Below are positions 24,841-32,988 of a DNA stretch of 64,000 bases, piece by piece (within the stretch, counting starts at the first letter, position 1; each line of letters opens with the position of its first letter). Position numbers and translations under genes: made by a program. The notes beneath the pieces were generated by a model. The model saw nothing but the letters and a program-made list of their open reading frames with translations. It was not told the DNA's origin and did no database searches. The stretch lies in contig NZ_RBAN01000004.1 in assembly GCF_003626655.1 (NCBI RefSeq), positions 620,001 through 684,000 of the forward strand, in the 5' to 3' direction. This DNA is from Micromonospora costi. GTDB lineage: Bacteria > Actinomycetota > Actinomycetes > Mycobacteriales > Micromonosporaceae.

Positions 24841-26271
24841 CTACGGTGATGCGGCCACGTCCCACAGCGGTCCTGCGACGACGCCTGCCGCGAGACTGAG
24901 GGCGGCAGCGGTCACGGCGAGCCTCGCCGACCACCGTCTCCCCGCCCTGTCGTCCGCTGGCGGATGATCGCTGCCCGGCGGGGTGGGCGCGGGCTCGCGG
25001 TAGGTCGGCATGATCCAGCGCAGGTAGTAGAACAGGCTGGCCAGCGTGTTCATGAAGACGACGACCGCGAGCCAGGCGTAACCTCCGTCCCACGCGGCGG
25101 TCGCGGTCGTGAGCTTGCCGACGAACACGGCGGTGGGTGGGGTCCCCACCAGGCCGAGCAGCGCCACCAGCAGCGCGGCCGCCAACCACGGCCGCTGGCC
25201 TGCCACGCCCCGCCAGTGGGCGAGGTCCCGGCCCGCGGGCAGCGCCGCGGTGGCGGCGAACGCGGCGATGTTCGTGACGACGTAGCCGGTGAGATACACC
25301 AGCAGCGAGGGCAGGGCGAGGTCGCTGCGGCCGGCGGCCACGACCGGGACGAGGAGGAACCCGACCTGGCTGACGGTGGACCAGCCGAGCAGACGCCTCG
25401 GGTCCGCCTGCCAGTAGGCCGCGAGGTTGCCCAACGTCATGCTCGCCGTGGCGACCGCGGCGAGCATGACCGGCCACGGCGTCGGGTCGGGCAGCATCAC
25501 GACGAACCGGTAGACCGCGATCAGCGCGCCGATCTTGGGCACCGTGGTGACGAAGGTCGCCGCGAGGGCCGTTGAGCCCTGCGCGGCGTCCGGGATCCAG
25601 AAGTGCGCCGGGACGGCGCCGGCCTTGAACAGCAGGCCGGCGATGGCCGCGACCGCGGCGAGGGTGACCGCGGCCTGCGGCGCCTCGGGCATGCGGTCGG
25701 CGAGTTGCGTGTAGCCGGTGGTGCCCGTGAGCCCGGACAGGATGCTCACTCCGAGCAGGAGCAGGATGCCGAACAACGCTCCCAGCAGGTACGTCTTCAC
25801 GGACGCCTCGGCGCTGGCGGCGCTCATCGCGAGGCCGATCAGCGCGTAGAGCGGGATGCTGGCGAGCAGGAAGCCGACGGCGAGGACCAGCAGGTCGGTG
25901 GCGCCGGCGAGGAGGACGGCGCCGGCGGTGGCGAAGAGCAGCAGCGCGTACGTCTCGCTCTCCCGCGCTGTCCCGGCGATCTCGTCAGCGGCGATCGCGA
26001 GGATGAGCAGGGCGCCTGCCGCGGCGAGGACCCGGGCGACGCCGGTTGCGGTGTCGACCGTAAAGGAGTCGTTGAAGGCGGTGGTGGCGGGCCGGGCCAG
26101 TTGGAGTGACGCGGTGACGATCACGGCGAGGAGCACGGCAACGGTGAGGCCACGGATGATCCATTGCCGGCGGCGCGGCGTGAAGGAGCCGCCTATCAGC
26201 GCGGTGAGAGCGCCGCCGGCGAGCAGCATCTCGGGCAGCAGCAGCCCGGGCCGCATCATCTCCGTCTCCAC
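24841..26271 (-). CDS. nuoN: Complex I membrane subunit NuoN-like
   Basis: 476 aa with about 14 helices, antiporter-like subunit. GLLFKAGAVPAHFWIPDAAQG carries the channel Lys, and TTVPKIGALIAVYR the second Lys. The helix-5 segment reads VGFLLASIPLYALIG, where canonical NuoN has a conserved Glu (LGLELMSLPLY-like); here it is Leu. Last gene of the operon, 3 bp after nuoM. It would sit in the membrane between NuoM and NuoK/J. The missing Glu suggests altered or lost proton pumping at this unit. Confidence 0.9.
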   Translation of the reverse strand: METEMMRPGLLLPEMLLAGGALTALIGGSFTPRRRQWIIRGLTVAVLLAVIVTASLQLARPATTAFNDSFTVDTATGVARVLAAAGALLILAIAADEIAGTARESETYALLLFATAGAVLLAGATDLLVLAVGFLLASIPLYALIGLAMSAASAEASVKTYLLGALFGILLLLGVSILSGLTGTTGYTQLADRMPEAPQAAVTLAAVAAIAGLLFKAGAVPAHFWIPDAAQGSTALAATFVTTVPKIGALIAVYRFVVMLPDPTPWPVMLAAVATASMTLGNLAAYWQADPRRLLGWSTVSQVGFLLVPVVAAGRSDLALPSLLVYLTGYVVTNIAAFAATAALPAGRDLAHWRGVAGQRPWLAAALLVALLGLVGTPPTAVFVGKLTTATAAWDGGYAWLAVVVFMNTLASLFYYLRWIMPTYREPAPTPPGSDHPPADDRAGRRWSARLAVTAAALSLAAGVVAGPLWDVAASP

Positions 26272-26274
26272 CGC

Positions 26275-27762
26275 TCACCGCCCGACGAGGTCGACGACGG
26301 TGTGGGCGGCCGGTTCGATGACGGCGAGCAGCGGGCGGGGCAGGATGCCGATCAGCAGGGACAGCAGCAGCAGTGGCCCGACCGACCATCGCTCGCTCGC
26401 CCGCAGGTCCGTGAAGCCGACGGACTGGCCGCGGGTCTCTCCGGTGAACACGCGTTGCAGCGCGCGGAGGAACAGCGCGGCGGTCACCAGGATGCCCAGC
26501 AGCGCGATCGCCGAGACGGGGGCGGCGGCGACGCTGCCGGTGAAGATCTGGAACTCGGCGATGAACCCGGAGAACGCGGGCAGGCCCAGCGAGGCGAACG
26601 CGCCGACGGCGAAGAGGGTCGCGAAGGCCGGTGCGGGGGCGGCGAGGCCGCCGTACTCGCGCATGTCGTAGGTGCCGGCCCGGTTGCGCAGCACACCGGC
26701 GAGGAGGAACAGCGCGGCGGTGATCAGACCGTGGCTGACCATCTGGGTGACAGCGCCGGTGACCGCCACCGACCGGGTCTGCGCGGTGCCGGCGGTCAGG
26801 CCGGCGACGCCGACGGCGAGGACGATGTAGCCCATGTGGTTGACCGACGTGTAGGCGACCATCCGTTTGAGGTTGGACTGGGCCAGCGCGACAAGCGCGC
26901 CGTAGATGACCGAGACGACCCCGACGGTGATGATCACCCAGGCCCAGGCACGCCACGCCGTTGGCAGCATCGGCATGGCGATGCGCACGAACCCGTAGGT
27001 GCCCATCTTCAGCAGCACCCCGGCCAGGACCGCCGAGCCGACGGCGGGCGCGTCGGTGTGAGCCGGTGGCAGCCACGTGTGGAACGGCACCGTCGGCGTC
27101 TTGACCGCCAGACCGAGCAGGATGGCGGCGAGCACCAGCCCGCCGAGGAGGGGCCGTCCGGCCAGCGGGGGCGCGGCGGTGAGGTCGAGCATGTCGAAGG
27201 TGTGCGGGTCAGCGGCGACGTAAAAGCCGATGAACCCGACGAGCAACGCCAGCGACCCGAGGAACGTGTAGAGGAAGAACTTCAGCGCCGAGTGGCGCCG
27301 GTCGCCGTGCCCCCAACCGGCGATGACGAAGAACATGCCGACGATGGACAGGTCGAAGAAGACGAAGAACAGGATCAGGTCGGCCGCCACGAACAGGCCG
27401 AGGCTGACGCTCTGCAGGAACAGGAACAGCGCGGCCTGCGCACGTGGCCGGTGCTGCTCGCGCAGCGCGTACATCGCGCAGGCCAGGAAGATCACCGCGG
27501 TCATCGCCACCAGCGGCAGCGACAACCCGTCCACTCCGACGTGGTAGCTGCTGTTCACCCCCGGTATCCACGCCACCCGCTCCTCGTAGGCCAGCTCCCC
27601 CGCCGCCGGGCTGTCGTAGCGCGCCCACAGGATCGCGATGAGGGCGAGGTCGACGGCAGCTACGGCCACCCACAGTGCGCGGGCGGCTGTGTCGCCCACA
27701 CGTGGCACGGCGACCAACGCCACCGCTGCGGCCAGTGGGAGGAAGACGATCACGCTGAGCAC
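26275..27762 (-). CDS. nuoM: Complex I membrane subunit NuoM-like
   Basis: 495 aa, about 14 helices. VKTPTVPFHTWLPPAHTDAP and VLLKMGTYGFVRI give the two conserved Lys sites, and SGFIAEFQIFTG the last typical loop. The helix-5 motif, normally with Glu (EWEMMLVPM-like), is LFFVFFDLSIVGMFFVIAGWG, i.e. Asp in place of Glu. The gene starts 3 bp after nuoL and ends 3 bp before nuoN. All landmarks of an antiporter-like pump are otherwise retained. Confidence 0.93.
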   Translation of the reverse strand: MLSVIVFLPLAAAVALVAVPRVGDTAARALWVAVAAVDLALIAILWARYDSPAAGELAYEERVAWIPGVNSSYHVGVDGLSLPLVAMTAVIFLACAMYALREQHRPRAQAALFLFLQSVSLGLFVAADLILFFVFFDLSIVGMFFVIAGWGHGDRRHSALKFFLYTFLGSLALLVGFIGFYVAADPHTFDMLDLTAAPPLAGRPLLGGLVLAAILLGLAVKTPTVPFHTWLPPAHTDAPAVGSAVLAGVLLKMGTYGFVRIAMPMLPTAWRAWAWVIITVGVVSVIYGALVALAQSNLKRMVAYTSVNHMGYIVLAVGVAGLTAGTAQTRSVAVTGAVTQMVSHGLITAALFLLAGVLRNRAGTYDMREYGGLAAPAPAFATLFAVGAFASLGLPAFSGFIAEFQIFTGSVAAAPVSAIALLGILVTAALFLRALQRVFTGETRGQSVGFTDLRASERWSVGPLLLLSLLIGILPRPLLAVIEPAAHTVVDLVGR

Positions 27763-27765
27763 GGA

Positions 27766-29607
27766 TCAGCCCGCCGCCACGAGGACGACCACAGCGACCA
27801 CGAGCACCACGATGGCCTGCCGGTAGTACTGGTGCACCTGGCCACTCTGGGGCCGGCGCGCCAGCTGCCCCAACCGGCGCATTCCGGCGGCGAACCGCTC
27901 CACCGTGCCGTCGACCCACCGGTCGTCGAGCACCGCCGCCCGACGCGCGGCATGGGCCGATGCGGCTGCCACGCGCTCCACGGCACGGTCGAGCACCCTG
28001 TCGTCGAAGCGAGCGAGCAGGTCGGCGAGCCGCACGGTCGGACGGGCGACCAGCGCGTGGGCGGCGTTCTGCAGTCCGAGCCAGCGCAGCGCCCACCGCG
28101 GCTCGGGGACGGGTCGGCGGGCCACCAGCAGCACGACGGCCACGGCGAGGGCCGCCGACGCGGCCAGCTCGAGCAGCGACGCGGAGACCGCGTCGCGCTC
28201 ATCGACGGCTCGGGCGAGCATGGCGGCTGCTGGCGGGAGGGCCAGCACCCCGGCGGATGCGGAGGCCAGCGCGAGCACCACCAGTGGCGCCTGCTCCAGT
28301 CGGGTTATCGCGCGTTGCGGGGCCCGCTCCCGGTCGCCGTCGCGGTCGGCGGTCGGCCGCCGCCAGATGACCATGAGCAGCTTCCCCGCGTACGCGGCCG
28401 ACAGCAGCGACGCCGCCAATCCCACGACGTACAGCACCGGTGAGTGCCGCAGCACGCCGGTGAGGACGGCGTCCTTGGTCGCCCACAGCGACAGCGGCGG
28501 AATCCCGGCCAGCGCGAGCGCTCCGACAGTGGCCGACCAGCCGACCAGTCGCCATCGGCCGACAACGCCGCGCAACTCGGCGAGCTGCTGGGTGCCCAGC
28601 GTGGACAGCCAGGCGCCCGCACCGAGGAACAGCAGCGCTTTCGTCGCGGCATGCGCGACCAGGTGCGCAGCGCCCCCGGCGACCGTGCCCGCGCCGGCGG
28701 CCATGACGACGAACCCGAGTTGGGCGCAGGTCGAGGCGGCGAGGAGCTGCTTGACGTCGCGCTGCGCGACCGCGACGGCGCCGATCAGCAACGCGGTCAG
28801 GGCTCCCACCCACATGGCCACCGGGCCGGCCCAGCCGGTCGCGGCGAGCAGCGGCTGCACCCGCAGCAGCAGGTAGCCGCCCATGGCCACCATCGCCGCC
28901 GAGTGCAGCAGCGCGCTGACCGGGCTCGGGCCGGCCATCGCGCGGGACAGCCAGAACGACACCGGCAGCTGCGCCGCCTTGCCCAGCGCCGCCGCGAGGA
29001 TCCCGGCGGCAATCACGTGCCGCCATCCCGTAACGGCAGCGGGCAGGTCAGTCAGGGCCAGACCCGCGCCGCCCGCGAGCGCCGCCGCGGCGGCGACGTA
29101 CAGGCCCAGGTCGGTGGCGCGGGTGGTGAGGAACGCGGTCAGGCCAGCGGACACCCGGTCGGTGTCGCGCCACCAGAATCCGATCAGCGCGTACGAGGCG
29201 GCGCCCATGATCTCCCAGGCGAACAGCAGAGTGGGCAGGGTCGTCGCGGTCACGGTCACCGCGACGGAGGCGACGAACAGCAGCATCAGGCCATGGAATC
29301 GGGCCTGGGCGTGGCGGATCTGTCCGGTGGCGGCGAGCAGCACCAGCAGACTGACCACGGTCAGCGTGGGCAGTGTCAGCGCGGCGAGCGCGTCCACGGC
29401 CAGGCCGAAGGGCGCGTTCGCCACGAACGCGACGGCCACGCTGGGCCGCTCCACCGCGACCAGCAGCGACAGCCCCACCGACAGCGCGGCGACCGCCATC
29501 GAGACGGGCACGGCGACACGGTCAGCCCGCCAGGTCAGGGCCAGCAGAGCTCCCGCTCCCGCCGGCAGGGCGACCAGCGACCACAGCGCCACCTGCCCGA
29601 GACTCAT
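27766..29607 (-). CDS. nuoL: Complex I membrane subunit NuoL-like
   Basis: 613 aa. The ATG at 29607 overlaps the nuoK stop by 4 bp. Channel residues are intact: Glu in LLFAWEIMGAASYALIGFW, Lys in ALGKAAQLPVSFWLSRAMAG, SPVSALLHSAAMVAMGGY, and Lys in ATKALLFLGAGAWLS. The C-terminal part has the extra region expected for the lateral helix: a charged amphipathic stretch (about 490-590), then a final hydrophobic helix (AIVVLVVAVVVLVAAG). It is the distal pump of the membrane arm. Confidence 0.93.
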   Translation of the reverse strand: MSLGQVALWSLVALPAGAGALLALTWRADRVAVPVSMAVAALSVGLSLLVAVERPSVAVAFVANAPFGLAVDALAALTLPTLTVVSLLVLLAATGQIRHAQARFHGLMLLFVASVAVTVTATTLPTLLFAWEIMGAASYALIGFWWRDTDRVSAGLTAFLTTRATDLGLYVAAAAALAGGAGLALTDLPAAVTGWRHVIAAGILAAALGKAAQLPVSFWLSRAMAGPSPVSALLHSAAMVAMGGYLLLRVQPLLAATGWAGPVAMWVGALTALLIGAVAVAQRDVKQLLAASTCAQLGFVVMAAGAGTVAGGAAHLVAHAATKALLFLGAGAWLSTLGTQQLAELRGVVGRWRLVGWSATVGALALAGIPPLSLWATKDAVLTGVLRHSPVLYVVGLAASLLSAAYAGKLLMVIWRRPTADRDGDRERAPQRAITRLEQAPLVVLALASASAGVLALPPAAAMLARAVDERDAVSASLLELAASAALAVAVVLLVARRPVPEPRWALRWLGLQNAAHALVARPTVRLADLLARFDDRVLDRAVERVAAASAHAARRAAVLDDRWVDGTVERFAAGMRRLGQLARRPQSGQVHQYYRQAIVVLVVAVVVLVAAG

Positions 29608-29906
29608 CGGGACAGGTCCCGGGCCAGGTCGGTCATGTCCACGCGTCGCACGCGGTGCAACATCGTCGCCACCGCGAAGCCCATTGCCATCTCCACGGTC
29701 ATCGCGGCGATGATGACCAGCAGCAGCACCTGCCCCGACGGGTCCGGGGCGAGGAACCACCAGAAGCCGGCGGCGGCGAGGATCAGCCCGTTGAGCATCA
29801 GCTCGAGCCCCATCATCACCATGACCACCACCTGCTGGGAAAGCGCGCCGTAGAGGCCGACGCTGAACAGCGCCGCCGCCACCAGCAGCACCATCTGCAG
29901 CGTCAC
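29604..29906 (-). CDS. nuoK: Complex I membrane subunit NuoK-like
   Basis: 100 aa with three helices. The two conserved membrane Glu residues are kept: VMVMMGLELMLNGLILAA (helix 2) and AAMTVEMAMGFAVATM (helix 3). Start overlaps the nuoJ stop by 4 bp and the stop overlaps nuoL by 4 bp. Standard length for the family. Confidence 0.92.
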   Translation of the reverse strand: MTLQMVLLVAAALFSVGLYGALSQQVVVMVMMGLELMLNGLILAAAGFWWFLAPDPSGQVLLLVIIAAMTVEMAMGFAVATMLHRVRRVDMTDLARDLSR

Positions 29907-30466
29907 CTGCCGACACCCCCCGGCTGCGGGTCGTCAGCGGGGCGGCGGCGCAGGTCGTCGCCGAACCGGTCGTAGCGGGTCTGGTGCGCGGCCAGCACGA
30001 CGCCGGCGACGATGGTGGCCGCCATGACCACGCCGACGGCGGCCATGACGAGCATCTTCGGGCCCATCAGCTCCTCCCCCAGCGTCATCGTCACGTCGGC
30101 GGGCGGCGTGCCGCGGCGGGTGGGCCAGGGCACGATCAGCGTCCCGGCGGCCAGCAGCACGAACACGCCGATCGACACGGCCAGGGCATGACGCTTGTCG
30201 TGGACCATGCTCATCGGCATCAGCGCCGGGTTCATGCCCATGAACATGATCATGTAGACGGCCATGACGGCCATCTCCATGACCATCATCAGGATCGTCA
30301 CCACGCCGACGTAGTTCTGCTGGAGCAGCAGCACCTGCAGGCCGACGCCGATGAAGGAGACAGCGAGGGCGTAACTGGCGCGGGCCATCGAGTTCACGAT
30401 GAACACGGCCGCACCGGCGAGGACCGCTACGACCGCCAGGACCCAGAACGCCACGTGGCTGACCAT
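29903..30466 (-). CDS. nuoJ: Complex I membrane subunit NuoJ-like
   Basis: 187 aa with five hydrophobic segments, among them FWVLAVVAVLAGAAVFIVNS (helix 1) and the Met-rich VTILMMVMEMAVMAVYMIMFMG (helix 3), where canonical NuoJ has the pi-bulge. ATG 30466 lies 2 bp after the nuoH stop; the frame is open further upstream but inside nuoH. The very high Met content (about a dozen in 40 residues) is unusual but plausible for a membrane subunit. Confidence 0.88.
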   Translation of the reverse strand: MVSHVAFWVLAVVAVLAGAAVFIVNSMARASYALAVSFIGVGLQVLLLQQNYVGVVTILMMVMEMAVMAVYMIMFMGMNPALMPMSMVHDKRHALAVSIGVFVLLAAGTLIVPWPTRRGTPPADVTMTLGEELMGPKMLVMAAVGVVMAATIVAGVVLAAHQTRYDRFGDDLRRRPADDPQPGGVGR

Positions 30467-30468
30467 CG

Positions 30469-31410
30469 TCAGCTCCTCGCGAGGGCGATACCGGCGACGA
30501 GCAGGTCCTGCAGCAGCACGGCGGGCAACAGCACCACCCAGCCGATCTCCATGAACAGGTCCGGGCGCACCACGGGCAGGCGGCGGCGCAGCCACACGAG
30601 CGCGGCCAGCAGGGCGAGGGTCTTCACCAGCACCCACAGCCAGGCCGGCAGCAGCGGGCCGGCGCCGCCACCGAGGAACATCGGCACCGCGAACGCCGCA
30701 CCCGCGGCCAGCAGCGCGTATCGGCCGCCCAGGAACAGCAGTCGGTCGACGCCGGACAGCTCCGCACTCACCCCGCCCGCCACGTCAGGTGCCACGGCTG
30801 CGGAGAACGGCCCCCACATCGCGATCGCCAGCACGCCCATGCAGAAGACCAGGAAGGCGAGCGGCATCCACGTCACGAACCACAGGCCCTGCTGGGCGGC
30901 CGCGATCGTGCCGACGTTGAGGCTCGAGGCGGCCACCGCGGGCGCCACCAGCGCGAACATCAGAGGCAGCTCGTAGGCGAGCCCATAGGCGAGGAAGCGG
31001 TACCCGCCGACCAGCGCATGCGCCGAGTTGGCGCCCCAGCCGGTCAGCCACACGAACGCCCACGCCAGGACATCCATTGCGTTGAACCACACGACCCCGA
31101 CGTCCAGGTCGAACAGCGTCCACGCTCCCAGCGGCACCACCGTGACGATCATCAGCGCCATCACCAGCAGCCCCGCACCGCCGGTACGCCACAGCAGGGT
31201 GTCCGCCGCGACGGTGGCCCGACGCCGCTGCCACATCAGCCGGGCCACCTCCCCCGCCGGCCGACTCCACCCGGTGCCGGCGGCGGCGCCGGCTGCTCGC
31301 GCGGACAGGAGCCCATCGACGATCGCGGCAACCGAAGCGAGCAGGCCCAGCAGACCGGCCGCGCCCAGCGCCCAGAACGCGGGAACGACCGTCACGGAGG
31401 GGTCAGACAC
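30469..31410 (-). CDS. nuoH: Complex I membrane subunit NuoH-like, diverged quinone loop
   Basis: 313 aa with about eight helices. GWGANSAHALVGGYRFLAYGLAYELPLMFAL is the conserved GWxxNxxxALxGxxR...YExP element. The next loop, where ordinary NuoH has RxPFDLPEAExELVxGY lining the quinone cavity, reads GPFSAAVAPDVAGGVSAELSG then VDRLLFLGGRYALLA: the acidic motif is largely gone. Overlaps the upstream NuoB/D-like gene by 8 bp. It would anchor any peripheral module, but its quinone pocket is probably changed. Confidence 0.88.
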   Translation of the reverse strand: MSDPSVTVVPAFWALGAAGLLGLLASVAAIVDGLLSARAAGAAAGTGWSRPAGEVARLMWQRRRATVAADTLLWRTGGAGLLVMALMIVTVVPLGAWTLFDLDVGVVWFNAMDVLAWAFVWLTGWGANSAHALVGGYRFLAYGLAYELPLMFALVAPAVAASSLNVGTIAAAQQGLWFVTWMPLAFLVFCMGVLAIAMWGPFSAAVAPDVAGGVSAELSGVDRLLFLGGRYALLAAGAAFAVPMFLGGGAGPLLPAWLWVLVKTLALLAALVWLRRRLPVVRPDLFMEIGWVVLLPAVLLQDLLVAGIALARS

Positions 31411-32566
31411 GGCTCACCTCGCGGGCCGGGGCCGCGGCATCCAGGTCGAGGCTGGCGACGATCAGTCGCGCAGTCGCAAGATCCCAGCCCCGCACCAGCT
31501 CCGCCACCGCCTCCACCGGCACCGTCGGCTGCCCGGTTGCCCGGTGACTGCTCTCCTCTGCCACTGCCCGCGACGCGCGATCGAGCATGCCCAGCAGCCG
31601 GTCATGGGCATCACCCTCGAGCGTGTCCGGCAGGTCGCGGTTCACCAGATCCGACCGACTGAGCGAACCGAGCCGCCTCAGGGACCAGCGCAGCAACCAG
31701 GAGCGGCGCACCGTCCGGGTCAACCGAGCCAGCCGTGCCGGCGCATCGGCCGCGCCGTCCGGGTCCAGCAGTATGTCGCGGACCTGGCGAGCACCGGACG
31801 CGGCGTCATGGGCGCCGGCCAGCGCCAGCAGGCTGGCCGCGTTGTCGCACCGCCGGGCCGCGAACAGACGCCCGCTGCGGCTCGCACTGTCGTGCTCCGG
31901 GGTCCTGTGGCTGGGGTCGGTGAGGCTGGCTTGCGCGTCGACGATCACATCGCCGGAGAGGGTGCAGCGCAGGACCAGGCCGGCAGGCCAGTACGCCAAC
32001 ACGGGGCCAAGTCGTACGTGCAGGACGTCCAGTTCGAGGCCGTCGCGGTCCTCCCCGCGGTTGGCGAGCGGGATACCGGCCGGCGCCATGTCCATGTCGC
32101 CGTGCGCCACACCGGCGTGCCCGGCGTGCCCGGCATGCTCGTCGCCGCCCTTCGCATGATCCCCGTGGGGTCCATGACCACCGGTCGGGTGGCCGTCCGG
32201 GCGCGTTTGATCACCGCGGCCCCCTCGGCGCACACGGCTGTCGGTCTGCTGCCGGGTGATGTCCCGCAGATCCGCTTCGGCGATGTCGAGGGCGTGGCGC
32301 ACCTGCTCCGGCGATTCGATGCCGATGCGGACCCGCGGTCCGGGCATTTGCTGCCACAGCCGGTCCGCCACCGTGGCCAACTCGACGCCCGGCGTGCCGC
32401 ACACGGCCAGGACGTCGGCGTCCGCCGGGGACTGAGCCAGCCGCCATCCTCGGTCCAGAAGGTGATGTTCGGCCGCGACTCTCGTGAGCCAGTGCCCCGG
32501 TGTCTCCACCAGCAGGACGTGCGCGTGGCGGGCTGCCAGCCGGTGCAGCATGCTGGTCAGACCCAT
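31403..32566 (-). CDS. NuoB/NuoD-like protein without cluster ligands, His-rich linker
   Basis: 387 aa. The N-terminal third resembles NuoB (SPADADVLAVCGTPGVELAT and then RLWQQMPGPRVRIGIE match the ADxLxVxGxVTxxM...LYxQMPxPxxVI pattern), but the four Cys that hold cluster N2 are absent. A His/Gly/Asp linker follows (residues about 118-155, GGHGPHGDHAKGGDEHAGHA and on). The part from about 165, DVLHVRLGPVLAYWPAGLVL then RCTLSGDVIVDAQ, faintly recalls the start of NuoD. The C-terminal 200 residues are helical and unknown. It overlaps nuoA by 10 bp and nuoH by 8 bp, taking the place where nuoB-C-D normally stand. It cannot carry out iron-sulfur electron transfer as far as I can see. Confidence 0.7.
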   Translation of the reverse strand: MGLTSMLHRLAARHAHVLLVETPGHWLTRVAAEHHLLDRGWRLAQSPADADVLAVCGTPGVELATVADRLWQQMPGPRVRIGIESPEQVRHALDIAEADLRDITRQQTDSRVRRGGRGDQTRPDGHPTGGHGPHGDHAKGGDEHAGHAGHAGVAHGDMDMAPAGIPLANRGEDRDGLELDVLHVRLGPVLAYWPAGLVLRCTLSGDVIVDAQASLTDPSHRTPEHDSASRSGRLFAARRCDNAASLLALAGAHDAASGARQVRDILLDPDGAADAPARLARLTRTVRRSWLLRWSLRRLGSLSRSDLVNRDLPDTLEGDAHDRLLGMLDRASRAVAEESSHRATGQPTVPVEAVAELVRGWDLATARLIVASLDLDAAAPAREVSRV

Positions 32567-32901
32567 CGCAGGGCCCCTTCGCGCCAGGCCCACAGCACGG
32601 CCACGAAGACGCCGCCGAGGAAGATGAACATCTCGACGAGCGCCGTGGCCCCCATCTGGGCGACCACGACCGCCCACGGGTACATGAACAGCATCTCCAC
32701 GTCGAACGCGAGAAACAGCAGGGTCGCCAGATACCACCGCACGTGGTGGCGCGAGAGCGCATGTTCCTCAGGGGGCCACCCGGATTGGAAGGGCAGGCAG
32801 GTCAGCGGCGCGGCGACGATCGCCAGCGCACGGTGAGCCAGGTAGAGGCCGGCAACGATCAGCACCGCCACCAGAGCCATTCCGACAGCGCCCGCGTACA
32901 T
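32557..32901 (-). CDS. nuoA: Complex I membrane subunit NuoA-like
   Basis: 114 aa, three helices. VRWYLATLLFLAFDVEMLFMYPWAVV is the hallmark helix 2 with the conserved acidic DVE. The loop before it, normally YECG(I/F), is PFQSGWPPEEHALSRHH, so the functional Cys is lost. First gene of the operon, with GGGAG ahead of the ATG; the upstream spacer to the same-strand GH3 gene is only 87 bp, and it must hold the operon promoter if transcription is independent. Confidence 0.9.
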   Translation of the reverse strand: MYAGAVGMALVAVLIVAGLYLAHRALAIVAAPLTCLPFQSGWPPEEHALSRHHVRWYLATLLFLAFDVEMLFMYPWAVVVAQMGATALVEMFIFLGGVFVAVLWAWREGALRWV

Positions 32902-32988
32902 TCCGCTCCCGTCCTGACGCCTGACACACGTACCTGTCTGATGCTGCTGCTCTGTGTCACCGTTGCTGGCTGGCCCGCGGCGCGACGG

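Noticed and set aside
26164-28443. Plus-strand open frame of about 760 codons opposite nuoM and nuoL
   Set aside because: Its predicted protein is low-complexity (Gly, Asp, Glu, His, Arg) and it mirrors strongly conserved Nuo genes.
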